From NCBI GenBank assembly GCA_002633005.1, contig NMRA01000617.1, positions 70,367-134,366 of the forward strand: DNA of 64,000 nucleotides, in the 5' to 3' direction. The notes beneath the pieces are model-generated. The model was not told the origin of the DNA. It saw only the letters and a list, made by a program, of their open reading frames with translations, and made no database searches. This document shows, in pieces, positions 49,849-63,725 of the stretch (positions are counted from its first letter, which is position 1; each line of letters begins with the position of its first letter). The translations under genes were made by a program, and so were the position numbers. The stretch is from Phoronis australis. Taxonomy: Eukaryota; Phoronida; Phoronidae.

Positions 49849-52800
49849 TCTGTTGGGATTGTTGATGTTAATCCAACCTGGCATCTTGCAAAACAACCCC
49901 TCTTGAACGGGAATCTCTTACAATTTCATCATGAAAATCATGGTGATCTCAAAATTTATGTGTCATGACAGCTATTGGCTTTTCCTGCAAAGTAATTTTG
50001 ACATTAAAAATTGGTTTGGAGCAGTTTTTTTAGAAGAATTTTGTGAAAGCTGTTGGCCTTCTATTCTTCGCTTGGCCTTTGAATCCGTTGCCTACTTCTT
50101 GATTTGCATTAGTCATTTCATTGGTAATCTTTAACAGTACGCGTAAAAGTCAAAAGTATGAATTTTCCTAAACATTTTTCAACTGTTCAACTAGATATAT
50201 ACACCGTCATGCGGCTCACTTGGGCTGGTCATAGGAGGAGATAGTATTTTATGCTAAATACTTGGTATTTAGAAGTGCGTATAGGTGATGTGATGAACAA
50301 GTATGGATTGTGGCTCATCACGTTTTATTCTCTTTCAATACTGTTCATCTAAATTCTCAGTTGTGTTGTCGGTATGACAACACAAGCTTTTTGAACTTAT
50401 ACCTTTTGTAAATTGGGACCATGGATTATTGAAGGATGGTATCATACAAGCTCATTTTGAGGCCTATGAAGTGTTTAGAGACCACTTTATGAGAGCTGTG
50501 ACGTCTTCTGTGCATTTGAATTTCACAAATTTGACATGATTCTTCATGTGGTAACACATATGCGGGAGGAGTGAAATTTTATTTTCTCATTTTTCATAAA
50601 AAACATTTGGTATCAAAGGAATGCTTTACCGTGTTCAAGTTCTGCACCACATCTACCTTGTGGGCATTGACAAAAGTGTTAGACCTTGAAAAACAAAAAG
50701 GTAATTTTGGTAATTATTTTGTACCAAAATTGGTGGTATTATGCCACACTTTAATCATGGATTATCACAAATGGCACTAACTTGCTATAGGTGAGTGCAA
50801 CCCCTTAATTTGCCTGTTCCTAGTTGTCCCCATATGTTTACTCAGACTGAACAGGGAAGTGGTTGATCTGGGATTTCATAAACAGTGGAAATTGTACAAT
50901 TTTCTTGAAAATTGACACTTGCACCAGAACACGTTATTCCACAGAGAACTTGACCCTAGTGTCAGCTTGGTATATGGCTGATATAATTTGGTTTACAACT
51001 CAAGTCAGTTGTGCTATAGTGCAAACTTTGCGAAACTAGAGTTTGAAACACTAGTTTCGCATATTCACAGTTATCACTTCATCGCCAGACATGACTGTGA
51101 TAATCAGTTTATTTTTGAAATGGTGAATTGATTCTCAACTGTGAGTGGCATATTTGATTGTTGGGCCAACTGCTAATATGTCCAGTTTCACAGTTAATGA
51201 ATGTATTTATATATATATTACATGCATGGTGTCTGAAATAAATTATCCCTGCATTGTTATCCAGATTTTCTTAAGGTGTTCTCCTGGGGCTTGTTTAATG
51301 AAAAGTGACCTAAATCAGAAATTTGGTCAACATAACGATTTCTGAAAAGTAATTGAATCTCGCTAATGAGCACAACTAGTCACTGAGATATACCCATGAC
51401 TTTTAGTTACTCACTGACATGATTTATGTAATTATTTCGTGGCTTTGATGTGCTAATATTTACATGGCTGGACATTTATTATAAAGTGGTAGTGTGAGGC
51501 CAAATTTCTGTCTTAAAGTGTCACTTTTCGTAGAACAGGTCCACTGCTCAAAAAGGGACTTGATCACTCATATCCAAATGTTTTGACCTCTGCATGCAAA
51601 TAGGGGACAAGTAGATGACATCATTCCTGGAGATTCGGGGTGAGTTATCTTACCTATGTTTTTTAAACACAATTTTTGAAGAAGTCACTCCCAAACTTTA
51701 CCAACCCTACTACCGTAATGTTGGTTAGTTACGATTTCATTGGTTGTTTGAAAATTGCACACGATGGCCACCTTTTCGCTGCAAGCACACTTGCAGTTGG
51801 CGTAATATTTATTAAGGTCACATAAACATGGAGAAGGGTGTCTGGTACCTTCTACTTTTTTCTACAGACACTTTTGCACTCTTCAAAATGCATAACTTGG
51901 GCAGCCAAAACATGGTAGTAATGACCCTTGTTGGGTATAGTCAGTTCTGAAAATTGTGTTGTTTTGAAGAGCTTTGGGGAGAGAGAAGTGCTAGAAGGAA
52001 TAGGCGGTTCTAAATCAAAGGATGGACCACCCCACGTACAGCTAATGTGACCGTTGATTGGCTTGGACACTCTTCGTCAGTCGAAAGGCGTGGCTGAATG
52101 GACAGCACACTCACGGATTTGAACCCGCTTATTTATCAGGTTATTTGAAAGATCGTTTCTACAAATAACGTGAACAGCAATGAGGAGCTGAAGAGAGAAC
52201 TCACTGAAATATTCGGCACGCACGCCTCTGTCGACGAATGCAGTCGCTGAAAACTTCACTCGCTACCTGCAAGTATACTTGCAGCAAAAACTGTGTACAC
52301 ATAGGCAATGAAACGGTAACGACTAAACAGTTTTTGTTACCTGGTGGAAATGTCATCCACTCGTAGTGGTTTTGATCTGTAAAGTTTGGTGTTGGTGCAT
52401 GTAAAATAGCTTAAATTTTGAACCGCACTGTAGGCTATTAGAAAACCCACAAAGCCGAAAGATGACAAACACAGTTTAGCTAATTGACATGTTTGCCATT
52501 TCCATCAGTTAATTAGGCCAACAAATTGTATAATTGGTTCTGGTATGTGTTTTTTTTTTGAAAACTGACGAGGCGGTGCGGTATTTTTAGTTGTTTTATA
52601 ACTCGAAAAAGCATGTCGGTCACTTGGTGCCCAACGTCATCAGAAAGATTGCATTCAGTTCCTTCCTTTTTTATCTCCAGCGTAACCTGATGCCAGCTGA
52701 CATTGTTCAGAATCCTCTTTCCTTTTTATATTTGGCTTCTGCCTCACCGTATGCCAGCTGACATGGCGGTCGGGACCCTTCTTAACCCCAGCGCCACCCC

Positions 52801-53733
52801 ACAATGCCAGCGTTGAACAAAACCAATTACGCTATTTTGTGCCCTTAGTTCACTAGACTCGTGGACAGATATAATAAGTGTTTGCTTGATTGGTGAATCG
52901 AGAGCGTCTGTTTACGCAACGCGAGTAATTAGCTGCCGTGCTAGGCTAAGGACGAGGCATGCAATTTTCCAAATCACGTTTTTTAGAGTTCACTTTGGAA
53001 GTCCCAACTTCCCAAGTCATTATTTTTAGCGTTTACCAATATCATCGATCTTTAACGTCTTCATACCCTCAAACTGATGCCTTTGCTGCCGTCATAGCGG
53101 TCATTGACTGAAACTTTGAGACACGATTATTGAACTACCGTAGTCTCACTTGTGTGAGCTGTCGGGAAGAAAGTAAACTTCCAGGATAGCCCTAACACGA
53201 GGCACTTTTCGCCGCCAAGCCCATGCATTGATTTCAGAAGGGGAAGATTTGGCCCATGCATGCTCACACCGGTGTTTCGGTGTTTCAGGTATATTATTCT
53301 TGTCATAACATGCTTTCTTGTGTCATTTTATCTATTTTCAATTGTGCACTTCCTGTACATTTCTCATTTAAACAACATAACGCCACACGAATGTTCACAA
53401 ACCAGATCAGCATTACTACCAATAAATTCTCTCCAGAACGTCTTGCGGGCGCTAATACAAAACTGTCAACACAATTTGCCTACAATCACGGCTCTCCTAT
53501 TTCTTTCCATTACTCTGCAACATTTAATCGTGACCAAAGTAAACTAGATAAAATCTGCCAGAAGCTAATTCAATTTTCCTAGGTCAAATTAATAAAGAGT
53601 ATATGAAATACCTTGAAATATAAGATGCGAATGTCAATTTCCTTGTTAATGCAGCAATAAATTATTACGTTTGATTTGCACGACAGTCCCAATTCAATTA
53701 AGGCTTTAATTGAAGGAAGGTAATTAGTATTTG

Positions 53734-53749
53734 ATTAATTCGAATTAAT
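53734..53749. promoter_or_regulatory. Candidate paired-class homeodomain dimer site
   Basis: ATTAATTCGAATTAAT is a perfect 16-bp palindrome containing TAAT-N4-ATTA, the P4-type arrangement bound by homeodomain dimers. It sits in a cluster of TAATTAG, TTAATTG and TTTAATTGA motifs (53695-53755), about 4.1 kb downstream of the drgx stop. A regulatory role is inferred. Confidence 0.3.
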
Positions 53750-56700
53750 TGGTATGAGAATTGCGGGATCATTTATATTATTCGCAATATATCGTTTTAT
53801 GTTGTTCGTTCATCGAGTCACTCTTGTTCGGTGTAAGGTCACTTTCAGCAGCGAGGGCGATTGTAAACCAAAGAGCGTGGCAGCCACGAGAAATGCTTGG
53901 GTTTTTTGCATTGGCGGCGCACCGTAGGGGGCTGTTTTTTCAGTGCTGCGCCGCCCACCGGCGGTCTACGGGCGATGCACCACAAGGGGGCTGGGAGGCC
54001 ATAGCTCCCACTTTTTCCAGTGCTGCGCTGCCCATGTAACGTGATAAAGAATTGTCCACTTGCGAGTTTCCCATGAAATGAGAGCTTGAGGGGGAGTGGG
54101 AACGACAAAATCCCCAGTTGTATAGCCGGGCTGCGTTCCGTAGACGGAGGACGCTCGGGAGTAAAGCCAGTGTGATGATAAAGTCTACAACCTTGCTCGT
54201 GCTAACTAATTAGCGTTTTATGCTACTACAGATCTCCCTCCCTGGGGCAGTAACAATGATGCGTTCCGTAGACCCAAGGCACTTGCGAAGTGTTTGGGGG
54301 GATAAATCTTTCCTATATTGGAATATAATTCAATATTTCAACCCCACCAACCAAGCTGTTCGGTCGACATTTTGCTAGGGACTGTTGTAAATCCTCAAGC
54401 TCAGTCGAGAAACACTGGCCTTTCACTCCTTTGACTTTCGTGGTTTTGCTTGATATTGCTTTTTTCGCGATATTCTTGCGTCTAAGAAACATGCCATATG
54501 GTAATGTTCAGTAGTTTTAAAAGTTTCTTGCGATAAAAGTGAGATCACACTAGACTTCCAGGCGAGCGAAAAGCGAGTGTTCCAGTTCGTAAGTATGCTC
54601 GACTAAAGAGTTTAGGCCTAGATTTGGCGTAACATAGAAAAATGGCGGCCATCGAAGTGATCGGTCGGTGAGGTTGGAATGTTGAATTATGGGATAAAAT
54701 TCATGTTTCCGCACGTGAAAGCTCATGTCTTAGATCAACGGAAAGTAGCACTTGGTTGAGTTCCGCAGAACGAGGCCAGTGCCCATGCATCTCTTGCTTA
54801 ATATATGACGATATCTCTCGAAATCTTAAGTGACTATATTACGATTTAGCGAGGTCAACAGAAATAGAACAAAACTCCACTTGCCTCTGAGTCGGACCTA
54901 CTCGCATTCCCACTTTCGTGCCGCATTCACCCAAAGAGAATAAGCTAGCCGTACTTTGGCAGAATAAGCTAGCCGTAGTTGGGCAGAATAAGAAGACGAA
55001 CATTAGAATAACGCATGCTTTTATTCGAATTACTCATCGACATAAAACACGTGAATCGTACAAGAAATATAATGTCATTTGATAACAAAGAACTTCGAAC
55101 AGACAGTCATAAAAGCAGTATAATATTTGCGTATTTTTTTCAAAAATGTTTCTTGCAATTTTTTGTACAAGCTGGTTGTTCGAACCCCAAGACATTTTGG
55201 CCGCATCATGACTTCTTGGCTCTGAACAATGTGTTTGAACCAGCATCACTACCACTATTGACATGTTAAGAACGTACCTTGCACTGAGTTTAAACGGTCG
55301 TTAATTTTATAATAGCTATGTTCTTTAGTTTTCTACACGAAAACGTTAGTATTTGGACCCAGAAACAATGTGAGGCGTCTTCTAAAATGCAATCGGCTTT
55401 TTTATATACAATAAAATTCATACAACTCGGACGCGTAACAAAATCGTATTTGACCTTCAAATAAAACCTCTCAGGCAAGTAGTTCAGTGGATATGATTTA
55501 TCATATGCGAATTTTACTGATGTACTTGAAACGTTTGACTTAAGAATGTAGGTGGACTACTATTAAAATATGTCTTCGAACACACGCTTTTGAATGATGC
55601 GTTTTGGAAATATAATCCAGGTATGCTTGTAGCGTTTCCAGTGATAAATGAACAAACATGAAGTAACTGTCTTAAAATAAAAGAGTGTTAGATTGTTTCT
55701 CAGTGTAACTCCGTTGGAATCAACTTCAATAAAATAAAATTACTTTCGAACACAAAATTAAATTGTAAATTGTTTTCGCCTTTCACGTACACGACTTCTT
55801 CAATAAAAATAATATAACACTTTACAATTAAACAAAACACGTACCCTTCCGACGATAATCAATAAACCATCAAACAAAGGCAGACATCGTTTTATCATTG
55901 AAGCTTGCGGAACTTGATTTCTGTTTCATCAAGTTATCCAACTCATGTACATTTGATCAGGCAACTTTTCAAAACAGATTAAATTAGTCGGCGCAAGGGC
56001 CTTTCCTCGACAATGACACGGGTACATTCTTGGACGGAGAATAAAATATCTTGCGAGTTTTCAAAAGCGGTGGACACGTCACTATAGAAGTTGTGACCAC
56101 CAGGAAATCGTCCCATAGACTTGGCTTCTTGCGAAAAATGCAAGAACTCGCAAGACCTCGCAAAATCACGAGAGTGAAAGGTGACTGTTTTGCTAATATG
56201 CTTGTGAGCTTACTTGCTCCAATCCTAACAAAATGGCGGCCGCTGAAGTGATTGGCTGACGAGGTTGGAGTGTTGAATTTTGGTATTGAATTCTCGGTTG
56301 CTGTTCCATAAGCAAAGATTTTTCAGCGTAAGAGCCAGCCAATGTCTTCTACGAAATTCAACCCCGATTTAGAAATCGATGTGAGGGGCCCGGACTCCCG
56401 ATCGGTCCCTTGAGTATGTATACTGCTCAGTTACGGAAGAATGTAGAGTACCCGCTGTGTCTTCCTATTTCCATAGACCCCCACTGGGTTCTAGCAATGA
56501 TCTTGGATTCTGACCTGCTGCCGTGAGACAGAGCTGTTACTTCTATCTTATACTAGCAACATTTACCATTAAAATGCTTTGACTGAGAGTGCCAGACTGT
56601 GGCATCTGTGTAGCTTCCATATTAGACAGCATTGCGTATTTTTTCTTTTACGTAAACTTTTGTCTGGCTATCTGAATGATAATGGAATACTAGTGAAGGC

Positions 56701-56889
56701 AAGGTGGCTTTTCAGGCTTACAGAGATGTCTTTAACGTGTTTGCGTTCAATGGCTTTGCGATGAAGTTAAATTGTAGCTTGGCAGAGTTCCGCTCGTTTA
56801 ACAACGTTGTTGACCTGATGCCTACAATCAAACTTGAGACTCAAACTTTCATATGCCTTCAGCGAAACAGTCTGAGGGTGATCTGTTAA

Positions 56890-57310
56890 GGACCTTCATA
56901 TCTTCCAATTTTGGATTCATATGAAACTTTCAGGTACTGCGCTTTATGCACTGTTAACTCTAAAACACTGCTAGAAATGGTTTTAAAAATGTCTCACTTT
57001 TGCATGCTGAGGCTATCAAAAATAGGACTTTCAAGATTTCAATCAGAAAACAAGAGTTAATAAAACGAAAACGGGGTGAAAATTTAAAAATATAACATCG
57101 TTTTCGAGATTTTATCTTGGACATCTATATCAAACGGCCATGTGATTGATGTAGTTGTTTGGCTATTAATGTACATTTCTTTTTTGCCAAATTGTACCAA
57201 TAAGACATGATCACGAGTTTGGTTCAAAGTGAAAAATCTACAGAGTTTCTCAATTCCGAAACGTTCACTTTCACCGAGTTAGATTTTGTGGTTTTGTAGA
57301 TATTCCGTGA
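56890..57310 (+). repeat. Dispersed repeat family, copy 2
   Basis: Matches 25600-26040 in the same orientation; see that entry for landmarks. The region around 63240-63380 looks like a further, more diverged member. Confidence 0.5.
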
Positions 57311-57876
57311 ATTCCCAGACTTGACGATAAGGTGCTTCATAACCTAACACTCGAAATATCTACGCTAGTCGTTTTACGCTCGTCCATTTACCGGCGTTCA
57401 TAATTTTACGCTAGTCGCTTAACGCTCATCGTATTACGAGCGTGACAGACAAGCGCAATTTTACCGACTTACAACTTTTCCAGATCTCACATCAAGGAGT
57501 TTACTACAATCCTTCCTCACATGTCCTGCAACGTAATCTCTCATTGGACATAGCGATTACGCTCGAAAAACACGTGAATGAAAGGTGTCCTTACGCCCGT
57601 AATTTACGAGCATAATATACGGGCCTCGCTCTCCCCAGCGACCAACGGTGTCCGAGTCTGTTTTCTGTGAAAATTTGTTCGGTGACTGTGATGTAACTAT
57701 CTGAGGGTGTCGGGGCTTCATCCCCTCACTTGATGATCGACCTTTCTGTGACAAGACTTAATTACAACGGTTTACCTGTGGGTTCAGTCTGGACTAGCAA
57801 ACCCCTGGGAAAGAATATTAGATCTGTCGCATATTGATGAAGATCATAATATTGTCTGTTATTCTAACCATTGCGA

Positions 57877-60800
57877 TCACACACGCTCCGACGACACTTG
57901 CTCAGTGGAATCACCCGAGTCGGTCTCGGTCACAACTTCGGATGCAAGGGCCTCGGAATACACCCGCGCCTTTTTCCGCAGATCGGCTACGCTGGATGAT
58001 GGCTCGTCATCAGACGCTAGGACGGTGCTATGCTGCGCACCCGACGATGTTCTGTTCCCGGGGATGTGATGTCCACCGTTACAGCACGCACACATAGGCA
58101 ATCCTAAAATTGTGTAATTGTTCTGTGTAATACACCGTGTGGAATATAAAATATGTATTGTTCTTCAGCGCAGAAGTTGTTGATTTCTAAGCAAAAGTTT
58201 AAACTTCAAACGGAACCCGCCTTCTGTAAAAAAGACTTATGATTTTGACCAATTACGGTTGTAAAATTGGTGTGTAATTGTTCCATACTCATAATTTGGG
58301 GTTCAGGAGAACTAACCGTAGGTTACTCAGGTTAAGACCAGAACGTTCGCACCTGGTTGGTCATTTTATGAGCCGAACAATAGCGTCAAGCTGTGTTCTT
58401 CCAATAGTCAGTAATCACTTCTATGGAACAAGTTGAGATATGTTTTAGTTTGTTAATTGTCTAAATCAAAAGGAGTATAATACAGTAGATTCTCCGACTG
58501 TTGTTATGTGGGATAGGCCTATGAGACAGGGCTGAAGGTCATATAAGGTGTTCAGCAGATGCTTTCAATTCCGTTTCGTTGAAATGAAGACATTCAAGTT
58601 TGAAATAGTTAGCACAGTTTGTCCCTGAAAACATGTTTGAATATCTAACCTCTAAAAGCTAGATGAGGAAAACATGTTTGAACATCTAACCTCTAAAAGC
58701 TAGATAAGGAAAACATGTTTGAACATCTTACCTCTAAAAGCTGGATGAGGAAAACCGAATCCTGGAAATAAAGCTGGACGTGAAGACAGAAATGGATTGA
58801 AACATGGCCGAAAACTTGAGCTGTTGAATCTGAAATGAAATATGAAGTTTTAAGTTAGAGACTGGTCATTTGGAAAATACAAATTCATTATAATTACCAT
58901 TAACATTAGTTTCATATTTGTCATCACAATCATCGTCGTTGTCGTCGTCGTCGTCGTTAGCTGCGTCATCATTCTCATCATCACCTTCATCATCGTCGTT
59001 GCGACCATCGTCATCAACAATATTCATCATCGCCACCGTTTCAACCTTCACCGTCATCACCGACCATCATCCTCATCAGGCTAACTAGCTACTAGAGGGC
59101 CTAACGGTCTACTCAAAATACTCCATCCATTTCTCTCGGTTCGATACGTACGGTTGGAAAAGTGGATGAAGCGCTTTTGGCGAAAATGCGAGACTGTTGT
59201 AGTTTGGAATGTTGATTTTTGCGTCAAGTCTGGGCGTTGCTTCTCTCCGTTCTGTTGCGTCATCACCCGTGTCCACTCCTCGGGAATCTCCGCTGTCTGG
59301 TAAAGTTGGTTGCACGCGCGACGTATGCTGTCCACCGTGGTAGCGCTCGCTTTTTCTCCACTTCGCTCGTCTGTTTTGAAACCACACCTAAGAAAAAAAG
59401 AAGAATCAATGCTTGTTTTTTATACTGAAAAGATAAAATTGCATTAAAGGTGAAAGTAGCTAATTGTCTAGCATTTTTTGTGTCATTTTCGATACCATCC
59501 CTACGGCCGTCTCAGAAAGTGTCGTACACTGGACTAATTCAGTTACGCTCAAATGTTTTGGATGCGCTGGCTTGCCTCAATAGATAATACATGTAGATTC
59601 AATTACAGCCCATTAATCTAGTAATCTAATAATCGTATCAATTTGCCTCGAGTAAACGCGTCAGAGAAAATCAACATTTAGGTTGCATAAACCTCTGTCT
59701 GTCTGTCTGACTGGAGATTTCTGATTTGGGCGTTTTGATCTCCCGCGTTCTTTTTAATACCGCGTTTACATTTCGCTGGAATTGGGCGCGAGTTGTCTCA
59801 GGTGCGAACTATTCCGGCAAAGGTGCCAACATAGTCCTTTCCAACTCGCTCTATTTCAAAAGGTGGTCAGATTGATCGAGATCGATTTCTCCCTTTTACA
59901 CATAATCATGAATATGGAACGAGAGCAACCGGAGTCACGTCAAGAAAAGCCAACATGCAGTTTCAGGACATGCATTGCCGGATTCGGTGGAACATAACGT
60001 GATATGCTGTATAACAAATACATGTAGCACCACACTATATCGCGTCTCGTCGCAGCTGCTAAATAGCAGCGTTCACGTCACGCAAGAATGAAAGTTATCC
60101 AGGATCCAGCTTTCAAAATTACGTTATTTGAATCCTAGAACAGACGAAGTTCTACTCAATTCAAGTCTTGTCCCTTTCCCCTAAAAGGAATACGTTTGTG
60201 TATACTAGACCCACCTACTGAAAAACTTAAATGTCGCTAAATTTTATCAGACTTACCGTTTCTGTAGTGATCAAGGCAAAAACTCTCATTTGTTTTGTTA
60301 CAATCACAGTAATCTAATTAAAGCAAGTGACATACGATTTTTAACACTTTCAAAACATTTCAACTGACGCATGATTGTTGGTTAGGTTCCAGAGTTGTTA
60401 AAAGTTGCATTTCGCCCTGTTTAGCTGGCTAAAAAACGAAAATCGAATTACACCTTTTACGGTCATAAAATTGGTCTCAAAATATCCCTTGCCGTGATAA
60501 AATTCTTACCGTTGCCAACATCGAAATATTGGGCGTCTCAAGAAAACGCTTCAGAGTTTATTAGGGTTAGCCAAACCTGAAATTTGCGAATTCGAAAATG
60601 GCTCATGTACGCATTGCTTGTTACTTGAGTTGGTAACGGAACTGGGGTCCCATCACGGTAAGGAATGTTATGAGATCGATTTCATGAAAGCAAGAGAAAC
60701 CCAGGTTAACACGGCGAAATGCGCCTTGTAAACTCCAGGCTACTACAAATCCCTCAACTTCGTACAACAAGTCTCAACTTGTTCCCTACACAGTTTTCAA

Positions 60801-63725
60801 GTAAATTCTGCGTGCGGGGAAAACTGACAGTTCGTTGTTGTTTGAGATCAAACTCAACACGCCGCCTTGACTCAGTTGGTCGGTTTTAAGTGCCGAGCAT
60901 GATCTCGAGCAATGGTGATCAGTCAGTCCTTATCAAGTCCAGAATACACTTCTAAACTGAGTATGGAAAAAAGTTCAGACCAATTTTGTAGGTAACTGGT
61001 CAAAATCAAATGTTGGTTTTTCGGCGTGATCACAGCAACTCAAACTGAGACTCGTTAAAGTAACGTAGGATACACCCATATCATAGCTAACGAGGTCGCG
61101 TTCATCGTTTATCTCGCGAAGACGCCTAACCGCGCAAGAAACAATATGTAGCCTCACGGAACGCAACTTTTTTTACCCTCGTGAATATCATACGATCACA
61201 GGAGTGTGGTCAATTCTCTCACCCTGCTTCCAGCTGGGATACGGTTGGATTACTACAATTATATTTTGTAAAAATAAAACGTCCATTGAGTGATGCCTTG
61301 CGGCGTGACGTCATTAGCGGTGTATTGCGTATTTCTAACGTATCGACAAGTTGACAAATTATTCACAACAAATTCATCGAATACTTTTAATTGGTCGTCT
61401 ACAACTTTTTCGCTGGAAATTACGTATCCGATGATGAACGTGGGTGTATGCGTTTCTCGCAAGTTGTCTATGGAAAACGCTTGCAACCTAGAACAAATGG
61501 TGATTCCGTTCGGTCTTGACGCCCATCTCTGTAGTTTCGTTTGGCTGTATCCAATACATTCGCTATTGGAAATGACATGTTAATCATGTAGGTAAGAGTT
61601 TTTTAATGGCATCGTTCTATGGGTCTTCCGAATATTTAATGTTAATTTACTATAAAATCGCACCATAGATTACAAGTTCGATATTATGATTAAAGAATTT
61701 CAGCCTAAAACGACTTTTAGCCAATAACAGCGATAACTTTTAACGTGAACTGGATCCATTTTACAAAAGCGTTTAAGTAATAACAAAAAATCTCAGGATG
61801 CTTATCGGGAGATAACAGTGAATTTTTTGTAGAAGACAGGACATGTCAGTATTACAGTACTCGCTATGAGTCACTAAACAACATGGCATGGCCTTCGGAA
61901 CAAGCATGCAATTTCTCTTCCGACAGCGTAGGAACAAACTGCGTTGAAAATGAATCGAAACACGGACTACATTAACGACGAGGATTGATAAATAACAGAT
62001 AACAACATTACCAGGTGCAGTGCGATTAATACAGTAATTAAATTTACATAATTAAATCAACCTTCATTTAAATTGAATTATACACTAGTATATATGGAGA
62101 CTCAAAGATACAGGCGCGTGTTTGCCAATAGATTTCGCATCAACTGCAAATCGAGTCGAAATAATGCAATCAAGGCGAATTTAATTTCATTATCGAAACA
62201 CGACGAGCTTTTTTAGCAAATGAAATTATAAGCCAGTGATGGCAGCGAGTTTTCAGATCTGGTGAAAAAGCGATGCAGATTTGACCGAGTCATGCTTTTT
62301 GAGCATTTGAATACCCATATCTGAAGGCGAAACTATCATTAAAAACGCTTATTATTAACAACCAATTTCCGTGTGAAGAAAATTATATTGTCATGGCTAC
62401 GCCCTTTTGTGTTGCGTCAATTGCAATGGAAGATATGGGGGAGATCGGAGATATTTTGCGGCTGTTTACGCTTTAGTACTTTTCAAATTCTTAAACTGTA
62501 GAGGTTTGTGCAGTTTAACTAGAAATTGATTAGTGTTCACTAATTACATTTTGAAAAACTCGATAATATCATCCGTGCTATAACATTTTCAAAATTGGGT
62601 TGCATTTGGGAATGATGTTATGAAAAACTGGAGACCTGTCCCTAGTTACATGAAACAGTCCCAAAGAGGGACTAAATTACGTTTCCTAAATTTACTGCGT
62701 ATACGTGGACTTGTAAAAACACGGATTGTCCTTTCTTGTGGTGTCTTAGTTTCACCCCTAAATCAACTTTTGACTTTGATACAAATCGAGAGTGAACTCC
62801 ACGTTGGATTCTCATGTTTTTCCAACATGTGTAGTCTTTTTATGTAATACGCATAATTTAGTCGCTGTTTATTTTCATTGAACTAAGGGACCAGTTTTGG
62901 GTTATATTATTAGAAAATGTACTTAGTCAAAGAGGATATTAAAATAAAGATAAAGTTAAAGAGAAAATTACAACGGTGATCAAAGAACGACACAAATACA
63001 TAACAAATTTAGGGAACTAAATAAATTTAATTCTCTGTTTGGAACTGTTTCATGCACCAAGCCACTGTGTAATATGACTTCAGTAAAGTATGCTAGTTAT
63101 CCTACCAAACTGGACTTCAAAATTGTTTGTTATGAAAAAAAAAATCAGTTTTGACGTCCAGTTGTAGATGGGACATTTGAATTGTGATGACAAAACTCAA
63201 AAGAGTACTATTTTTGGATAGAGCCTCATGCAAAAAAGGGAACATTTAAGCAAAGTCCTTATATTAGTTGGAGAACATTAGATAAAGAATAGTATTGGAA
63301 AGTTTCATAGGAATGCAATCAGTCATTTCTGAGATAACATGCTCTAAAGTTAGTCAAATTCGGACGTTTTTCTGGGGTCCTACATAATCTTCTATTACAC
63401 GTTTTACGTTACGCTGCGTGTTCACATGAAAGTCCTGTCATGGCAAAAAGTCGAGATTAATTGTGAGCAAGGAAGTGACATAGTTTTGAGTTGTTTTTTT
63501 TTTTGGACTTCTCTACAAGTGGAAATGCGCCTTTAACTTTTGAAATTGAATTGGTGTTAACAGGAATCATTTATCAACTGTACGTTTGTATTGCTATTCA
63601 ATGTTTCTCATGTGCGTGATTACCTGAACTCGGGCCTCTGTTAGGTTGATCCGTAATGCCAGCTCTTCTCTCGTGAACACGTCGGGATAATGCGTCTGTG
63701 CGAACGCCTTCTCCAGTTCTTCGAG
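57877..63725 (-). CDS. drgx: Dorsal root ganglia homeobox protein homologue (DRGX/PRRXL1), 3' four exons
   Basis: Exons in transcript order are 63624-63725, 59152-59387, 58732-58829 and 57877-58103 (TGA at 57877-57879). Phases agree throughout, giving 220 residues in the window. The first two exons give homeodomain helices 1-2 ([20 protein letters not shown]) and helix 3 ([15 protein letters not shown], Gln50). The intron at residue 46/47 of the homeodomain is the usual paired-like position. The linker is Pro/Phe-rich ([20 protein letters not shown]). The last exon has GLPMCACC, similar to GGPLCSCC of human DRGX, and an OAR motif ([18 protein letters not shown]). By comparison with human DRGX (263 aa) only about 44 N-terminal residues lie beyond the right edge. 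DRGX is a nuclear transcription factor of sensory neurons in vertebrates. Confidence 0.93.
58627..58755. repeat. 41-bp tandem repeat, three copies, spanning a drgx exon end and splice donor
   Basis: ACATGTTTGAACATCT units begin at 58631, 58672 and 58713. On the minus strand each unit contains TTTTAGAG followed by GTTAGATG in the two intronic copies and GTAAGATG in the copy used as the donor of drgx exon 58732-58829. Confidence 0.85.
58920..59080. repeat. Imperfect trinucleotide (CGT/CAT)n microsatellite in a drgx intron
   Basis: Runs of GTCGTCGTCG and CATCATCATC over about 160 bp. The antisense Asp-rich open frame it creates is not considered coding. Confidence 0.8.
59388..63623 (-). other. 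drgx intron between homeodomain exons
   Basis: The intron of about 4.2 kb interrupts the homeobox before VWFQN. It contains a dispersed repeat fragment (60548-60760, related to 1016-1230) and a TAAT-rich patch at 62025-62085 (AGTAATTAAATTTACATAATTAAAT) that could bind homeodomain proteins. No other gene was found. Confidence 0.6.

Larger units (their letters stand above)
49608..57876. other. Spacer between convergent chtf18 and drgx
   Basis: No gene recognised in about 8.3 kb. It holds the 45-bp minisatellite, a weak tRNA-like fragment near 52088-52130, and a direct repeat ATGCCAGCTGACAT (52691, 52751). A G+C-richer block at 53870-54030 has internal GTGCTGCGC repeats. A homeodomain-type palindrome is at 53734-53749. 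A repeat pair (54640-54710, 56230-56290) shares AAAATGGCGGCC-x-x-x-GAAGTGAT and GAGGTTGGA-x-TGTTGAATT. A dispersed repeat is at 56890-57310. Open frames of 60-108 codons lack motifs. Confidence 0.55.

Noticed and set aside
49608-49896. Repetitive antisense frames with SQEYS-x-x-KLQNN units
   Set aside because: By-product of the 45-bp minisatellite, whose period is divisible by three.
53256-53582. 108-codon open frame with a 95-codon frame overlapping it
   Set aside because: Two overlapping frames in AT-rich spacer, neither with recognisable motifs, suggest chance.
58866-59060. Asp-rich minus-strand open frame
   Set aside because: Explained entirely by the CGT/CAT microsatellite in a drgx intron.
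59219-59428. Plus-strand frame over the homeodomain exon
   Set aside because: Shadow of the drgx exon on the opposite strand.
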